Shown one piece after another: positions 26,974 through 36,638 of a stretch of 64,000 bases of DNA (its first letter is position 1; every line of letters starts with the position of its first letter). The stretch is from Hyphomicrobiaceae bacterium. GTDB taxonomy: Bacteria > Pseudomonadota > Alphaproteobacteria > Rhizobiales > Hyphomicrobiaceae. The stretch lies in the NCBI GenBank assembly GCA_022844275.1, contig JALHMB010000007.1, positions 124,001 through 188,000 of the forward strand. Direction: 5' to 3'. The notes under the pieces were generated by a model. That model searched no databases. It had not been told where the DNA came from and saw only the letters and a list, made by a program, of their open reading frames with translations. The translations under genes and the position numbers were made by a program.

Positions 26974-27759
26974 ATGCAGCCCGATATTCTCGAACTGCGC
27001 GATTTCTACGATTGCCCGCTCGGCTCTCTGGTCCGCAGGGTTCTCTCGCAGCGCATCCGCGCGCGCTGGCCGCGGCTGCCCGGCGCCACACTGATCGGCG
27101 TCGGGTACGCCGCGCCGTACCTCGGCTCCTTCCGCAACGAGGTCGGACGCATCGGCGCTCTCATGCCGGCAACGCAGGGTGCCATCATGTGGCCGTCGAG
27201 CGGCGGTGTCTGCACGGCCCTCTACGAGGAGGAGCTGCTGCCGCTTCCTGACGCGAGCGTCGACAATCTTCTCGTCGTGCACTGTCTCGAAGGAAGCGGC
27301 CAGGTCAGGAAGCTGTTGCGCGAGTTCTGGCGCGTGCTCAAACCCGAGGGCCGCCTCCTCATTGTGGTGCCGAACCGGCGCGGCGTGTGGGCGCGCGTGG
27401 ATGCGACGCCTTTCGGACACGGCCAGCCTTACAGCCCGCGGCAGCTCGAGCGCGCGCTGAAGGAGGCGCTCCTCTTGCCCGTCGACTGGAGCAACGCGCT
27501 GTTCATGCCGCCCGTCGACCGCGCCTTCGTGCGGCGCACGGGCCTCGCCATGGAGCGGATCGGCTCGCGTGCATGGCCCGTCTTTGCCGGCGTCATCATC
27601 GTCGAGGCGCGCAAGGAGCTCACGTCGCCTGTCGGCACTGGCGCCGTGGCGCGCCGCTTGCCACAGCTCGTTCCGCTGCGCGGTGCGACGCGATCGAGCA
27701 CCGAAGTGCTCGACCACAAGCTTGACGGACGCTTAAACGCTCAGACGGTGATGCGCTGA
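26974..27759 (+). CDS. Class I SAM-dependent methyltransferase domain protein
   Basis: The product has 261 residues from ATG 26974 (GAGG site upstream). An initial helical part is followed by a methyltransferase-like core: GVGYAAPYLGSF in the place of motif I, ASVDNLLVVHCLEG and the helix FWRVLKPEGRLLIVVPNR characteristic of methyltransferase 11-type proteins. Motif I lacks the usual D/E-xGxGxG and reads GVGYAAP, a weak SAM site. Its last 19 bases overlap the convergent amidase. Substrate unknown. Confidence 0.82.
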   Translation: MQPDILELRDFYDCPLGSLVRRVLSQRIRARWPRLPGATLIGVGYAAPYLGSFRNEVGRIGALMPATQGAIMWPSSGGVCTALYEEELLPLPDASVDNLLVVHCLEGSGQVRKLLREFWRVLKPEGRLLIVVPNRRGVWARVDATPFGHGQPYSPRQLERALKEALLLPVDWSNALFMPPVDRAFVRRTGLAMERIGSRAWPVFAGVIIVEARKELTSPVGTGAVARRLPQLVPLRGATRSSTEVLDHKLDGRLNAQTVMR

Positions 27760-29072
27760 GCGTTCTGCTCGACCCAGCGAGCAATGCGCAGAAGGCGCGC
27801 TTCGTCGCGGCGCAGACCAATGAGCTGCACGCCGCAAGGGAGGCCCCCGATCGTCATCAGCGGCAGGCTGATGCAGGGCACGCCGAGCAGCGTCCACATG
27901 CCATTGTAGATCGCATTGCCTGTCGAGCCGAGGCCCTTTGGCGCAGGTCCCGGCGACGAGAGCGTGAGAATCGCGGAGTGTCGCGAAAGCAAATCTTCGA
28001 CTGCTGCATACGCGCGATCGCGCGCACGCAATCCTTCGATGTACGCTCGACCAAGCACGGTTTCGCCATAGCGAATGCGCTCGGCAAGGCTCGGCGAAAT
28101 TCCATCCGGAGAGGCCGCGAGTAGAGGGCCGTAGTAAACAGCCTTCTCCGCTTCCATCACATTACTGTGGTGCTTAACGATGCCATCGAACTCGGACATC
28201 TCGACAGAGGTCACGCGGTCACCGAGCGCTTTGGCGAAACGCTCGATCCCCTCCTTCGCTGCTGGCTCTGCGACTTCCCAAGCCGGTGAGCGGAAGAAGG
28301 CGAGGCTCGGAGTTGCAAATGGCCCCTCGGCAAGCGCACTCGCAAGATTGGCACGGGGGCGATCGTAGCTCACCTCGTCGGCAGAGTCGTACGCGCCGAC
28401 GGCGTCCACGCCGAGCGCCAGATCCTCGAGACTGCGGCCATAAACGCCGACCGTATCGAGCGTATGCGACTGCATGGTCACGCCCACGCGCGAGATGAGC
28501 CCGAGCGTCGGCTTGATGCCGTAGATGCCGCAGTAGGAAGCCGGGCGGATCACGGAGCCGCCTGTCTGCGTGCCGAGCGCAAGCGGCACCATCCCACAGG
28601 CGACGGCCGCAGCCGAACCTGAGGACGAGCCGCCGGGCGTGTGCTCCAGGTTGTGCGGGTTGTGCGTCTTGTTGGGAACGTGCGTCGCAAGCTCCGTCGT
28701 GACAGTCTTGCCCATGATGATGGCGCCGGCGCCACGGAGCTGGGCGATGCAGCTGGCATCGCGCTCAGGCTGGTGGTCCTTGTAGTACGCACAGCCGTTC
28801 TGCGTCGGCATGTCGGCCGTGGCAATGATGTCCTTGATGCCGACCGGAATGCCGTTGAGCGGCCCCGGCGCACGGCCTTCGCGGCGGCGCTCGTCGGCAG
28901 CACGCGCTGCAGCAAGTACATGCTCGGGATCGAGATGCACCCACGCCTTTACGTCCGCCTCACGCTCGGCAACGCGCGCGATGAAAGCTTCGGCATAGGC
29001 GAGCGCGGTCAACTCGCCAGCTTTCATGCGGGTAGAGGCTTCGGCGGCAGTGAGGTCGGCGAGCTTGGTCAT
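27741..29072 (-). CDS. Amidase signature family protein
   Basis: This 443-residue amidase has the Ser-cisSer-Lys triad of the family: lysine in GIKDII, the GGSSSGSAAAVA stretch, and the nucleophile serine in GTQTGGSVIRPA. The length is normal for AS enzymes such as amidases or allophanate-type hydrolases. No GatB neighbour is present, so it is unlikely to be GatA. The ATG shares one base with the stop of the dehydrogenase upstream (TGATG), which couples the two genes. The substrate is unknown. Confidence 0.9.
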   Translation of the reverse strand: MTKLADLTAAEASTRMKAGELTALAYAEAFIARVAEREADVKAWVHLDPEHVLAAARAADERRREGRAPGPLNGIPVGIKDIIATADMPTQNGCAYYKDHQPERDASCIAQLRGAGAIIMGKTVTTELATHVPNKTHNPHNLEHTPGGSSSGSAAAVACGMVPLALGTQTGGSVIRPASYCGIYGIKPTLGLISRVGVTMQSHTLDTVGVYGRSLEDLALGVDAVGAYDSADEVSYDRPRANLASALAEGPFATPSLAFFRSPAWEVAEPAAKEGIERFAKALGDRVTSVEMSEFDGIVKHHSNVMEAEKAVYYGPLLAASPDGISPSLAERIRYGETVLGRAYIEGLRARDRAYAAVEDLLSRHSAILTLSSPGPAPKGLGSTGNAIYNGMWTLLGVPCISLPLMTIGGLPCGVQLIGLRRDEARLLRIARWVEQNAQRITV

Positions 29073-32050
29073 CAGTCCGGCTCCGTTTGCGCTGCTGATT
29101 TGCGCATGGCTTCAGCAAGAATACGTGCGACGTGGCGGGCGGTCCGGCCCGTGCCGTCGTGGATCTGGTGACGGCAGGAGAAACCGTCGGCGGCGATAGT
29201 CGTCTCGGGCGCTGCCTTGCGCACCGCAGGGAGTAGCGACAGCTCGCCCATGGCCATGGATGTCTCGTAGGTCTCAGTGCGATAGCCGAATGCACCTGCC
29301 ATGCCGCAGCAGCTCGACTCGACCGTCTCGACTTTCAGGCCATCAACGAGCTTCAGCGCCTTGCTCACGGGATCGAATTCACCAAACGATTTCTGATGGC
29401 AGTGGCCGTGCAGGAGAACAGCGCCATCAGATTTCGCAATCGGTCCGGCAATGCGTCCTGCGGCAACTTCTTCCGCGAGGAACGTCTCAAAAAGCCGCGC
29501 TTGTTCGCCGATCAGCGCGGCTTCCGCACCGAGTCCCATGCCTTGCATCTCATCCTTGAGCGTGAGCAGGCACGACGGCTCGAGGCCGACGATGGGCACG
29601 CCGCGTCTTGCGATCGGCAGCAAGGCCTTGATCAGGCGCCGCGCCTCGGCCTTCGCTTCATCAACGAGACCAGCCGCTAGGAACGTGCGCCCACAACAGA
29701 GCGGTCTCGGCTTCACACTCCCCATCATGAGCACGGAGGCGTAGTGCCATTTCGGACCTTCGTCGGCCCCGGGCACGATCACGCGATAGCCGAGACGGGA
29801 CAGGACCTCAGCGGCATCGCGGAGGTTGTCAGGCTCGAAGGTGGTATTGAACGTATCCGCAAATAGCGCGACCTCGCGGCCATCGGCCGGCCCGACGGGC
29901 GCGTCCTGGCGGAAGACATCGCGACGCCAGCGCGGCAAAGGCCGCTTCGCAGAGAATCCGGCGAGCCACTCGCCGAAGAGTGCAGCGCCTGGAATGACCT
30001 CGCGCAGATTAAGTAAGAATGAGACTTTCGACGCCATGCCCGCATAACGCGGCAAGAAAGCCACCAGCCGGTCGTGCAGCGAGAGACCGTGCTTCTTGTT
30101 GCGCGCCGCCAGAACCTCGATCTTCATGCGCGCCATGTCGACGCCGGTCGGACACTCGCGACGACAGCCTTTGCATGAAACGCAGAGTTTCAGCGTCTCC
30201 ATCATCTCGTCGCTGGCGAAAGCATCCGGCCCGAGTTGACCCGAAATGGCGAGTCGCAGCGTATTCGCACGACCACGCGTGACGTGCTGCTCCTCCATGG
30301 TCACGCGATAGCTCGGGCACATGACGGCGCCGGCGAGCTTGCGGCACTCGCCGTTGTTGTTGCACATCTCGACGGCGCCCTGGAAACCGCCGCCGGCTCC
30401 GGGCCATGCCGACCAGTCGAGCGCCGGCTTGAAATCGGCGACCGTGTAGTCCGGCTTGTAGCGGAAAAGCGTGCGGTCGTTCATGCGCGGCGGGCGCACG
30501 ATCTTACCGGGATTCATGAGGCCCGCCGGATCGAAGCGATCCTTGACTTCCTCGAAAATCTCGACGGTCTTGCGGCCGTACATCATTTCGTGGAACTCAG
30601 AGCGCACGAGGCCATCGCCGTGCTCGCCCGAGTGCGCGCCCTTGTATTCCTTGACCATGGCGAACGCTTCTTCGGCGATCGCGCGCATGGTTGCGGCGTC
30701 CTTCTCGAGCTTGAGATTGAGCACGGGGCGCACGTGCAGGCAGCCGACCGAGGCGTGCGCGTACCACGTGCCCTTCGTACCGTGCTTCTCGAAGACGGCG
30801 GTGAGGCGCTCCGTATAGTCCGCGAGATGCTCGAGCGGGACCGCGCAATCCTCGATGAACGAGACGGGCTTTCCCTCCGTCTTCATGCTCATCATGATGT
30901 TGAGGCCGGCCGCGCGCACGCTCCACACCGCCGCCTGCTCGGCCGGGCTCGTGATCTTTACGACAGCGCCCGGAAAACCGAGATCACCCATCAGCTCGTC
31001 GAGGCGGTCGAGACGACGCAGGTTCTCGCCTTGATCGTCCTCCGCGAACTCGACGAGCAGCAAAGCATCGGGCTTGCCGCGGACGTGAGCTTCCATGACG
31101 GGACGGAACATCGCGATGTCGCGCGCGAGCTCGATCAGGGTGCGATCGACGACCTCGACCGCCACGGGCCCGAGCTTCACAATGTGCTGCGGGGCCTCCA
31201 TCGCAGCGCGGAAGGTCGGGAAATGGCAGATACCGAGCGCCTTGTTCTTGGGCTGTGGCCAGAGCTTGAGCTTCACACGCTCGCTGAGCGCCAGCGTGCC
31301 CTCAGAGCCGCAGAGCAGCGTCGCGAGATTGATCGGCGCGTTCCTCGGCAGCAGTGCGTCGATGAGATAGCCGCCGACGCGACGCGACACGCTCGGGAAG
31401 GCGCCACGAATATGATCCTGCTCACGAGCCCCGAGCGTCACCAGATCGCGCGCGAGCGCGCCGAAGCTGCCGTTCGCCTTGTCGAAAGTCGCGGCATCGA
31501 TCTCACCAAAGCGCGCGGGCGTACCGTCAGGCAGCAGCGCATCGATCTCCAGCACGTTGTCGCGCATGATGCCGTAGCGGATCGAGCGCGTCCCGCAGGA
31601 GTTGTTGCCGGTCATGCCGCCGATCGTGGCGCGCGCCGAGGTTGAGACATCCACCGGGAAAAAGAGACCCGTAGCCTTGAGCTGGCGGTTCAGCTCATCG
31701 AGCGCGATGCCCGGCTCGACGATACAGGTTGCGGCCGCGCGATCGACCTCCAGCACGCGCGTCAGATACTTGGCGAAGTCCACGACCAGGGCGCGCCCGA
31801 CCGTCTGGCCGGACTGCGAGGTGGCGCCGCCGCGCGGCAGCAACGGCACGCCAGCCTCGCGCGCGATCTCGGCCGCGATGCGCACGCCCTGAATGCTCTT
31901 TGGAACGACCACACCGACGGGCTCGATCTGGTAGATCGAGGCATCGGTTGCATAGCGGCCGCGAGAAAAGCGGTCGAACAGGACCTCCCCCTCGATCTCG
32001 CGAGCGAGTCGGTCCGCGAGGGCGCGGTTGGCGGGGACGTGCTGGTTCAT
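29072..32050 (-). CDS. FAD/Fe-S 2-hydroxyacid dehydrogenase (GlcD-GlcF/YdiJ-like fusion)
   Basis: The 992-residue fusion starts at 32050. The N-terminal half is a GlcD-like FAD-binding oxidase (LLPRGGATSQSGQTVG, SARATIGGMTGNNSCGTRSI). The C-terminal half is GlcF-like: iron-sulfur motifs CNNNGECRKL...CPSY and CVSCKGCRRECPTG, and two CCG domains (LCCGRTF and SCCGMAG). Domain order and size match the YdiJ family, for which E. coli YdiJ is described as a D-2-hydroxyglutarate dehydrogenase; glycolate or lactate are alternatives. It is divergent from the aminotransferase, 181 bp away. Confidence 0.9.
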   Translation of the reverse strand: MNQHVPANRALADRLAREIEGEVLFDRFSRGRYATDASIYQIEPVGVVVPKSIQGVRIAAEIAREAGVPLLPRGGATSQSGQTVGRALVVDFAKYLTRVLEVDRAAATCIVEPGIALDELNRQLKATGLFFPVDVSTSARATIGGMTGNNSCGTRSIRYGIMRDNVLEIDALLPDGTPARFGEIDAATFDKANGSFGALARDLVTLGAREQDHIRGAFPSVSRRVGGYLIDALLPRNAPINLATLLCGSEGTLALSERVKLKLWPQPKNKALGICHFPTFRAAMEAPQHIVKLGPVAVEVVDRTLIELARDIAMFRPVMEAHVRGKPDALLLVEFAEDDQGENLRRLDRLDELMGDLGFPGAVVKITSPAEQAAVWSVRAAGLNIMMSMKTEGKPVSFIEDCAVPLEHLADYTERLTAVFEKHGTKGTWYAHASVGCLHVRPVLNLKLEKDAATMRAIAEEAFAMVKEYKGAHSGEHGDGLVRSEFHEMMYGRKTVEIFEEVKDRFDPAGLMNPGKIVRPPRMNDRTLFRYKPDYTVADFKPALDWSAWPGAGGGFQGAVEMCNNNGECRKLAGAVMCPSYRVTMEEQHVTRGRANTLRLAISGQLGPDAFASDEMMETLKLCVSCKGCRRECPTGVDMARMKIEVLAARNKKHGLSLHDRLVAFLPRYAGMASKVSFLLNLREVIPGAALFGEWLAGFSAKRPLPRWRRDVFRQDAPVGPADGREVALFADTFNTTFEPDNLRDAAEVLSRLGYRVIVPGADEGPKWHYASVLMMGSVKPRPLCCGRTFLAAGLVDEAKAEARRLIKALLPIARRGVPIVGLEPSCLLTLKDEMQGMGLGAEAALIGEQARLFETFLAEEVAAGRIAGPIAKSDGAVLLHGHCHQKSFGEFDPVSKALKLVDGLKVETVESSCCGMAGAFGYRTETYETSMAMGELSLLPAVRKAAPETTIAADGFSCRHQIHDGTGRTARHVARILAEAMRKSAAQTEPD

Positions 32051-32231
32051 GTTGGCTCGGGCGCTTCGGGTGGCCTTCTTGGGTGGGCTCGCGGACGGCA
32101 GGCACAGGCAGGAAGCGCTGCTTTTGCTTGACGCCCCTTCTGTGATGCCTCTATCGCGTGGCATACTGTGGACAAGGCCGCAAGTGCCGCCGAGCTGCCC
32201 ATGGGCCAAACCATCAGGGAGAAACCGTCCG

Positions 32232-33428
32232 ATGTCCAATGAGCCGCGCCGCGCTGGCCGTCATTTCCTCCAGATTCCTGGCCCCTCGCCTGTCCCGGAC
32301 CGCATCCTGCGCGCCATGGACATGCCGGTCATCGATCACCGCGGGCCGGAGTTCCAGAAACTCGGCCGGCGCGTCCTCGACGGCATCAAGGGCATCTTCA
32401 AGACCAAGGGCCCGGTCGTGATCTTCCCGGCCTCGGGGACCGGCGCTTGGGAAGCCGCGCTCGTCAATGCACTCTCGCCCGGCGACAAGGTGCTCATGTA
32501 CGAGACCGGCCACTTCGCCACGCTGTGGAAGAACATGGCGCTCAAGCTCGGCATTGTCCCGGAGTTCATTGAGACGGACTGGCGCGCGGGCGTCGACGCC
32601 AACCTCATCGAGAAGCGCCTCAAGGAGGACAAGGCGCACGAGATCAAGGCCGTCTGCGTGGTCCACAACGAGACGTCGACCGGCGCAACCTCGCTCATCG
32701 GCGAAGTGCGCAAGGCCATTGACGCCGCCGGCCATCCGGCGCTGCTCATGGTAGATACGATCTCGGGCCTCGCCTCGGCCGACTACCGCCATGACGAGTG
32801 GGGCGTCGACATCACCGTCTCGGGCTCGCAGAAGGGCCTGATGCTGCCGCCCGGCATATCGTTCAACGCCGTCTCGGACAAGGCCCTCGCCGCCGCCAAG
32901 GCCTCGAAGACGCCCAAGCTCTTCTGGTCCTGGGAGGAAATGCTCCCGCACAACAAGAACGGCTACTTCCCCTACACGCCGGCGACGAATCTGCTCTACG
33001 GCCTCGCCGAGGCCATCGATATGCTCAACGAGGAGGGGCTCGACAACGTCTTTACCCGGCACAAGCGTCACGGCGAGGCGACCCGGCGCGCCGTAGCTGC
33101 GTGGGGGCTCGAGAACCTCATTCTCGATGAGCGTCACTTCTCGCCGGTGCTGACGGCCGTCGTCATGCCGGACGGACACAACGCGGATACGTTCCGCAAA
33201 GTCGCGCTCGACCACTTCGACATCTCGCTCGGCACCGGTCTCTCGAAGGTTGCGGGTAAGGTCTTCCGCATCGGTCATCTCGGCGACATCAACGACCTCA
33301 CGCTCATCGGCACACTGGCCGGCGTGGAGATGGCATTCGGCATTGCCAAGGTGCCGCACAAGACCGGCGGCGTAGCGGCCGCAATGCAATATCTCGCCGA
33401 GACCGCGAAGCCGTTTCCGTCCTCCTGA
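32232..33428 (+). CDS. Serine-glyoxylate/alanine-glyoxylate class V aminotransferase
   Basis: This 398-residue PLP enzyme of class V converts glyoxylate to glycine using serine or alanine as donor. Visible motifs are the N-terminal FLQIPGPSPVPDRILRAM, VHNETSTG, VDTISGLAS and the PLP lysine in VSGSQKGLMLPPG. The sequence is close in style to serine-glyoxylate aminotransferases of serine-cycle methylotrophs. The start at 32232 gives the usual length; the open frame begins earlier without family content. A GTCCG spacer before ATG lacks a clear Shine-Dalgarno. Confidence 0.92.
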   Translation: MSNEPRRAGRHFLQIPGPSPVPDRILRAMDMPVIDHRGPEFQKLGRRVLDGIKGIFKTKGPVVIFPASGTGAWEAALVNALSPGDKVLMYETGHFATLWKNMALKLGIVPEFIETDWRAGVDANLIEKRLKEDKAHEIKAVCVVHNETSTGATSLIGEVRKAIDAAGHPALLMVDTISGLASADYRHDEWGVDITVSGSQKGLMLPPGISFNAVSDKALAAAKASKTPKLFWSWEEMLPHNKNGYFPYTPATNLLYGLAEAIDMLNEEGLDNVFTRHKRHGEATRRAVAAWGLENLILDERHFSPVLTAVVMPDGHNADTFRKVALDHFDISLGTGLSKVAGKVFRIGHLGDINDLTLIGTLAGVEMAFGIAKVPHKTGGVAAAMQYLAETAKPFPSS

Positions 33429-33473
33429 CTTGAACTTGCCGTGTTCGGATGCGGTAACGGGGCCTTGAAAGGT

Positions 33474-33503
33474 TGACTTGGCGTCGCGGAAATCGCGATA
33501 GTC
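33474..33503 (+). promoter_or_regulatory. Candidate sigma-70-type promoter of dacC
   Basis: TTGACT at 33474-33479 and GATAGT at 33498-33503 are separated by 18 bases and lie 34 bp before the dacC start. This is a reasonable but unproven promoter by similarity. Confidence 0.35.
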
Positions 33504-33537
33504 GATTCGACAGCATGGCCCTCTGTGGGATGGAGAC

Positions 33538-34752
33538 ATGAAGGCAATCTTCGGGATCTCCGGGCTCAGCTTTCGGCAATCCGTCGCCGCGTTCTCGATG
33601 CTGATCCTGGCAGCGGTCGTTATGGCCGGATCCGCGCTCGCGCAGCAGGGCGCGGCGCCGGCCGAAATGACGACGCGCGCCAAGCAGGCGATCCTGATGG
33701 ACGCCAGTACGGGCGCGGTGCTCTTCCAACACAATGCCGACGAGCTGGCGCCGCCCGCGAGCATGAGCAAGCTGATGACGCTCGCCGTCATCTTCCGCGC
33801 GCTCAAGGAAGGCCGCATCAAGCCCGAGGACGAGATTCTCTTCAGCGTCAATGCATGGCGCACGGGCGGCGCACCATCCGGTACGTCAGCGATGTTCGTG
33901 CCGGTGAATACCCGCGAGCGTCTCGATGAGGTCCTGAAAGGCATCGTCATCCAGTCGGGTAACGATGCCTGCATTGCCGTCGCCGAGGCCATGGCCGGCA
34001 GCGAGGCTGCCTTCGCGAAGATGATGACGGACGAGGCGCGGCGGCTCGGCCTCAGCAAATCGACCTTCCGCAACTCTACGGGACTGCACGATCCCGAGCA
34101 CCTGATGACCGCGCGCGAGCTGGCACTTCTGGCTCGCCATCTCATGCAAAACTATCCGGAGCATTACACGCTCTTCGCCGAAAAGGAGTACCGCTACCGC
34201 AAGCACCGCTTCTTCAACCGCAATCCGCTGCTCGGGCTTGATCTCGGCGTGGACGGTCTCAAGACCGGATTTATCAAAGAGGCCGGCTACGGCATCGTCG
34301 CTTCCGCCAAGCAGGACGGCCGCCGCGTGATCCTCGTGATCAACGGCATGGAAGACGCCCAGGCCCGCCGCAACGAGGCCGTGCGCCTCATCGAGTGGGG
34401 CTTCAAGGGCTTTGCGGATTTCAAACTGTTCGACGCGGAGGAAGTGGTCGGCCGTGCGCGCGTGTGGGGCGGCGATCGCATGTACGTGCCGCTCATCGGC
34501 ACGGGCGAGATCACGGTGCTCCTACCCAAGGCGCAGTCGGCACAGCGCCTGCAGGCCCAGATCATCTACAAGAGCCCTATCAAGGCACCGATCAAGAAGG
34601 GCGATGCGATCGCCAAGCTGCGCGTCACGACGGCCTCGCAATCGGTCAACGAAGTGCCGCTCGCCGCTGGCGAGGACGTGCCTGCGGCCGGCACCATGCG
34701 GCGCGGCCTTGACACGCTCGTGCATATGGCATTCGGCTGGGTGCTCAGGTAG
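33538..34752 (+). CDS. dacC: D-alanyl-D-alanine carboxypeptidase (DacC/DacF type)
   Basis: This low-molecular-weight penicillin-binding protein trims peptidoglycan stem peptides in the periplasm. The 404-residue precursor has a signal sequence ending at SALAQQ (about residue 36). The active site is complete: SMSK (Ser75-Lys78), SGND, and KTG in LKTGFIKEAGYG. A C-terminal PBP5-type beta domain (about 300-380) and a final amphipathic helix follow. The downstream order tmk-holB-metG-tatD is common in Hyphomicrobiales. Confidence 0.92.
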   Translation: MKAIFGISGLSFRQSVAAFSMLILAAVVMAGSALAQQGAAPAEMTTRAKQAILMDASTGAVLFQHNADELAPPASMSKLMTLAVIFRALKEGRIKPEDEILFSVNAWRTGGAPSGTSAMFVPVNTRERLDEVLKGIVIQSGNDACIAVAEAMAGSEAAFAKMMTDEARRLGLSKSTFRNSTGLHDPEHLMTARELALLARHLMQNYPEHYTLFAEKEYRYRKHRFFNRNPLLGLDLGVDGLKTGFIKEAGYGIVASAKQDGRRVILVINGMEDAQARRNEAVRLIEWGFKGFADFKLFDAEEVVGRARVWGGDRMYVPLIGTGEITVLLPKAQSAQRLQAQIIYKSPIKAPIKKGDAIAKLRVTTASQSVNEVPLAAGEDVPAAGTMRRGLDTLVHMAFGWVLR

Positions 34753-34768
34753 CTCCTACAGCACGGCC

Positions 34769-35437
34769 ATGAGCACGCTTCCGAGGAGGGCGCCCTTCAT
34801 CACCTTCGAAGGTGGCGAAGGCGCCGGTAAAACGACCCAGACACGCCTGCTCGCCAACCGCCTCACGGCGGCTGGTATCGCGTGCTTGCTGACGCGCGAG
34901 CCCGGCGGCGCACCCTTCGCCGAGGAGATCCGCGCCCTGCTGCTGCGCACCGATTTGCCACCACGCAGCGCCATGGCCGAGGCGCTGCTGTTTCTGGCTG
35001 CGCGCGCCGATCATGTAGCCGAGACGATCATGCCGGCGCTCGACGCGGGGAAGTGGGTGATCAGCGATCGTTTCGCGGATTCGACCTTCGCCTATCAGGG
35101 CGCAGCAGGCGGCGTACCGCCCGCGATGCTCACCGAGCTGCATCGCCTCGTGCTCGGCGACTTCCGGCCGGATCTCACGCTCATCCTCGATCTGCCGCCC
35201 GAGATCGGCCTCGCCCGTGCCGGTGCACGGCTCCAGGGCGTGCACACGACAGACGGCTTCGAGAGCCGTGCGCTCGCCTACCATGAAGCCCTCCGCCAGG
35301 GCTTCCGTGCCATCGCCGCGAACGATCCGGAGCGCTGCGTTCTCATCGATGCCAGTGGCTCGACCGATGATGTCGCAGCGCAGATTTGGGCGGTCATCGA
35401 GACTCGCTATCGAGTAAGATGGGCCGATGGCCCGTAG
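34769..35437 (+). CDS. tmk: Thymidylate kinase
   Basis: Tmk phosphorylates dTMP to dTDP. The 222-residue protein starts at 34769; the frame is open upstream into dacC without family content. P-loop EGGEGAGKTT, the DR pair in SDRFADSTFAYQG and the LID-like RAGARLQGVHTTDGFES are visible. It starts 16 bp after dacC and overlaps holB by 11 bp. Confidence 0.95.
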   Translation: MSTLPRRAPFITFEGGEGAGKTTQTRLLANRLTAAGIACLLTREPGGAPFAEEIRALLLRTDLPPRSAMAEALLFLAARADHVAETIMPALDAGKWVISDRFADSTFAYQGAAGGVPPAMLTELHRLVLGDFRPDLTLILDLPPEIGLARAGARLQGVHTTDGFESRALAYHEALRQGFRAIAANDPERCVLIDASGSTDDVAAQIWAVIETRYRVRWADGP

Positions 35438-36551
35438 AGCGACAGCAGTATCGGAGACCGAAGCCCTGCCGGAGGTCGACCGGCTGGAAGGCTTTCCGCA
35501 TCCGCGTGATACCGCCGAACTCTTTGGTCACGAGACCGCCGAGCGTGAGCTTGCCGCAACCTTCGCGAGCGGGCGGATGCACCATGCCTGGATGCTCAGC
35601 GGACCGGCCGGCATCGGCAAGGCAACGCTCGCCTACCGGGTGGCGCGATTCGCGCTCGCGCCGGCCGACGAGCGCGCTGCTGCGAAGGGCCTCGTCATCC
35701 CAGAGAAGAGCATCACGGCCGGACAGGTCCGCGCGCTCTCGCATCCGGGACTTGCCGTCGTCCGACGCGCCTATGATCCGCGCACGAAGCGCTTTCCCGC
35801 GTCGATCCCGGTTGACGCAGTGCGCGACCTCAAGACCTTCCTCGGTCACACCGCCGACGAGGGCACCTGGCGCATCGTCATCGTCGACAGCGCCGACGAG
35901 CTTAACCTCAACGCAGCCAATGCGCTGTTGAAGGCGCTCGAGGAGCCACCCCGGCGCACGCTCTTCCTGCTCGTCGTGGCCCAGCCTCAGCGGCTGCTCA
36001 GAACCATCCGCTCGCGCTGCCGGACGCTCGAGCTCAGCGCCCTCGACGCCTCGAACCTGCGCCGCGCTGCTACCGCCGCACTCGCCGCCGCCGAAACGGC
36101 GCCACCCGCCGAAACTGACTGGCGGACTCTCGAAGCACTCGCCGAGGGGAGTGTCCGCCGACTGCTCGAATTATCGGCTACGGACGGCCTCAGTCTCTAT
36201 CGTCGGATCGAAACGCTCATCCAGGGACTGCCGCGGATCGACTGGCAGCTCGCGCATACCCTCGGCGAAGAGCTCGGCAGCACCGCCGCCGACGCCCGTT
36301 TCACGCTTTTCTTCGATCTTCTTCTGGGGCTTATCGGGCGCCTCGTCAGGGCCGGGGCAGCCGGGACTGGCAATGCGGACGATATGGCACTGTCCCGTAA
36401 GCTTATTCCCGCAGGCAGGCTTGCCTCATGGGCCGAGCTGTGGGAAACCATCGTCCGCGACAAGGCCGAGACGCTGGCGCTCAACCTCGACCGCAGGATG
36501 CTGATCCTCGATACGCTGGCCCGCCTGCAGCGGACCGCCGAGGCGGCCTGA
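35427..36551 (+). CDS. holB: DNA polymerase III subunit delta prime
   Basis: This 374-residue clamp-loader subunit has a Walker A like GPAGIGKATLAY near residue 52, the conserved helix ELNLNAANALLKALEEPP and the sensor motif SRCRTLEL. The zinc-module cysteines of E. coli delta prime are absent, as in other alphaproteobacterial proteins. It overlaps tmk by 11 bp and precedes metG by 87 bp. Confidence 0.93.
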   Translation: MARRATAVSETEALPEVDRLEGFPHPRDTAELFGHETAERELAATFASGRMHHAWMLSGPAGIGKATLAYRVARFALAPADERAAAKGLVIPEKSITAGQVRALSHPGLAVVRRAYDPRTKRFPASIPVDAVRDLKTFLGHTADEGTWRIVIVDSADELNLNAANALLKALEEPPRRTLFLLVVAQPQRLLRTIRSRCRTLELSALDASNLRRAATAALAAAETAPPAETDWRTLEALAEGSVRRLLELSATDGLSLYRRIETLIQGLPRIDWQLAHTLGEELGSTAADARFTLFFDLLLGLIGRLVRAGAAGTGNADDMALSRKLIPAGRLASWAELWETIVRDKAETLALNLDRRMLILDTLARLQRTAEAA

Positions 36552-36638
36552 AGCATTCATACCAGCGCCCGATCGCAAGAAATTCGCCCTCCGCAGGACG
36601 CCTGATGCCCGCGGCAAGGCCCACGGAGCATTGATCAC

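Noticed and set aside
27741-29072. Amidase as GatA of the tRNA amidotransferase
   Set aside because: The signature family fits GatA, but there is no gatB or gatC neighbour, and the gene is coupled to a hydroxyacid dehydrogenase.
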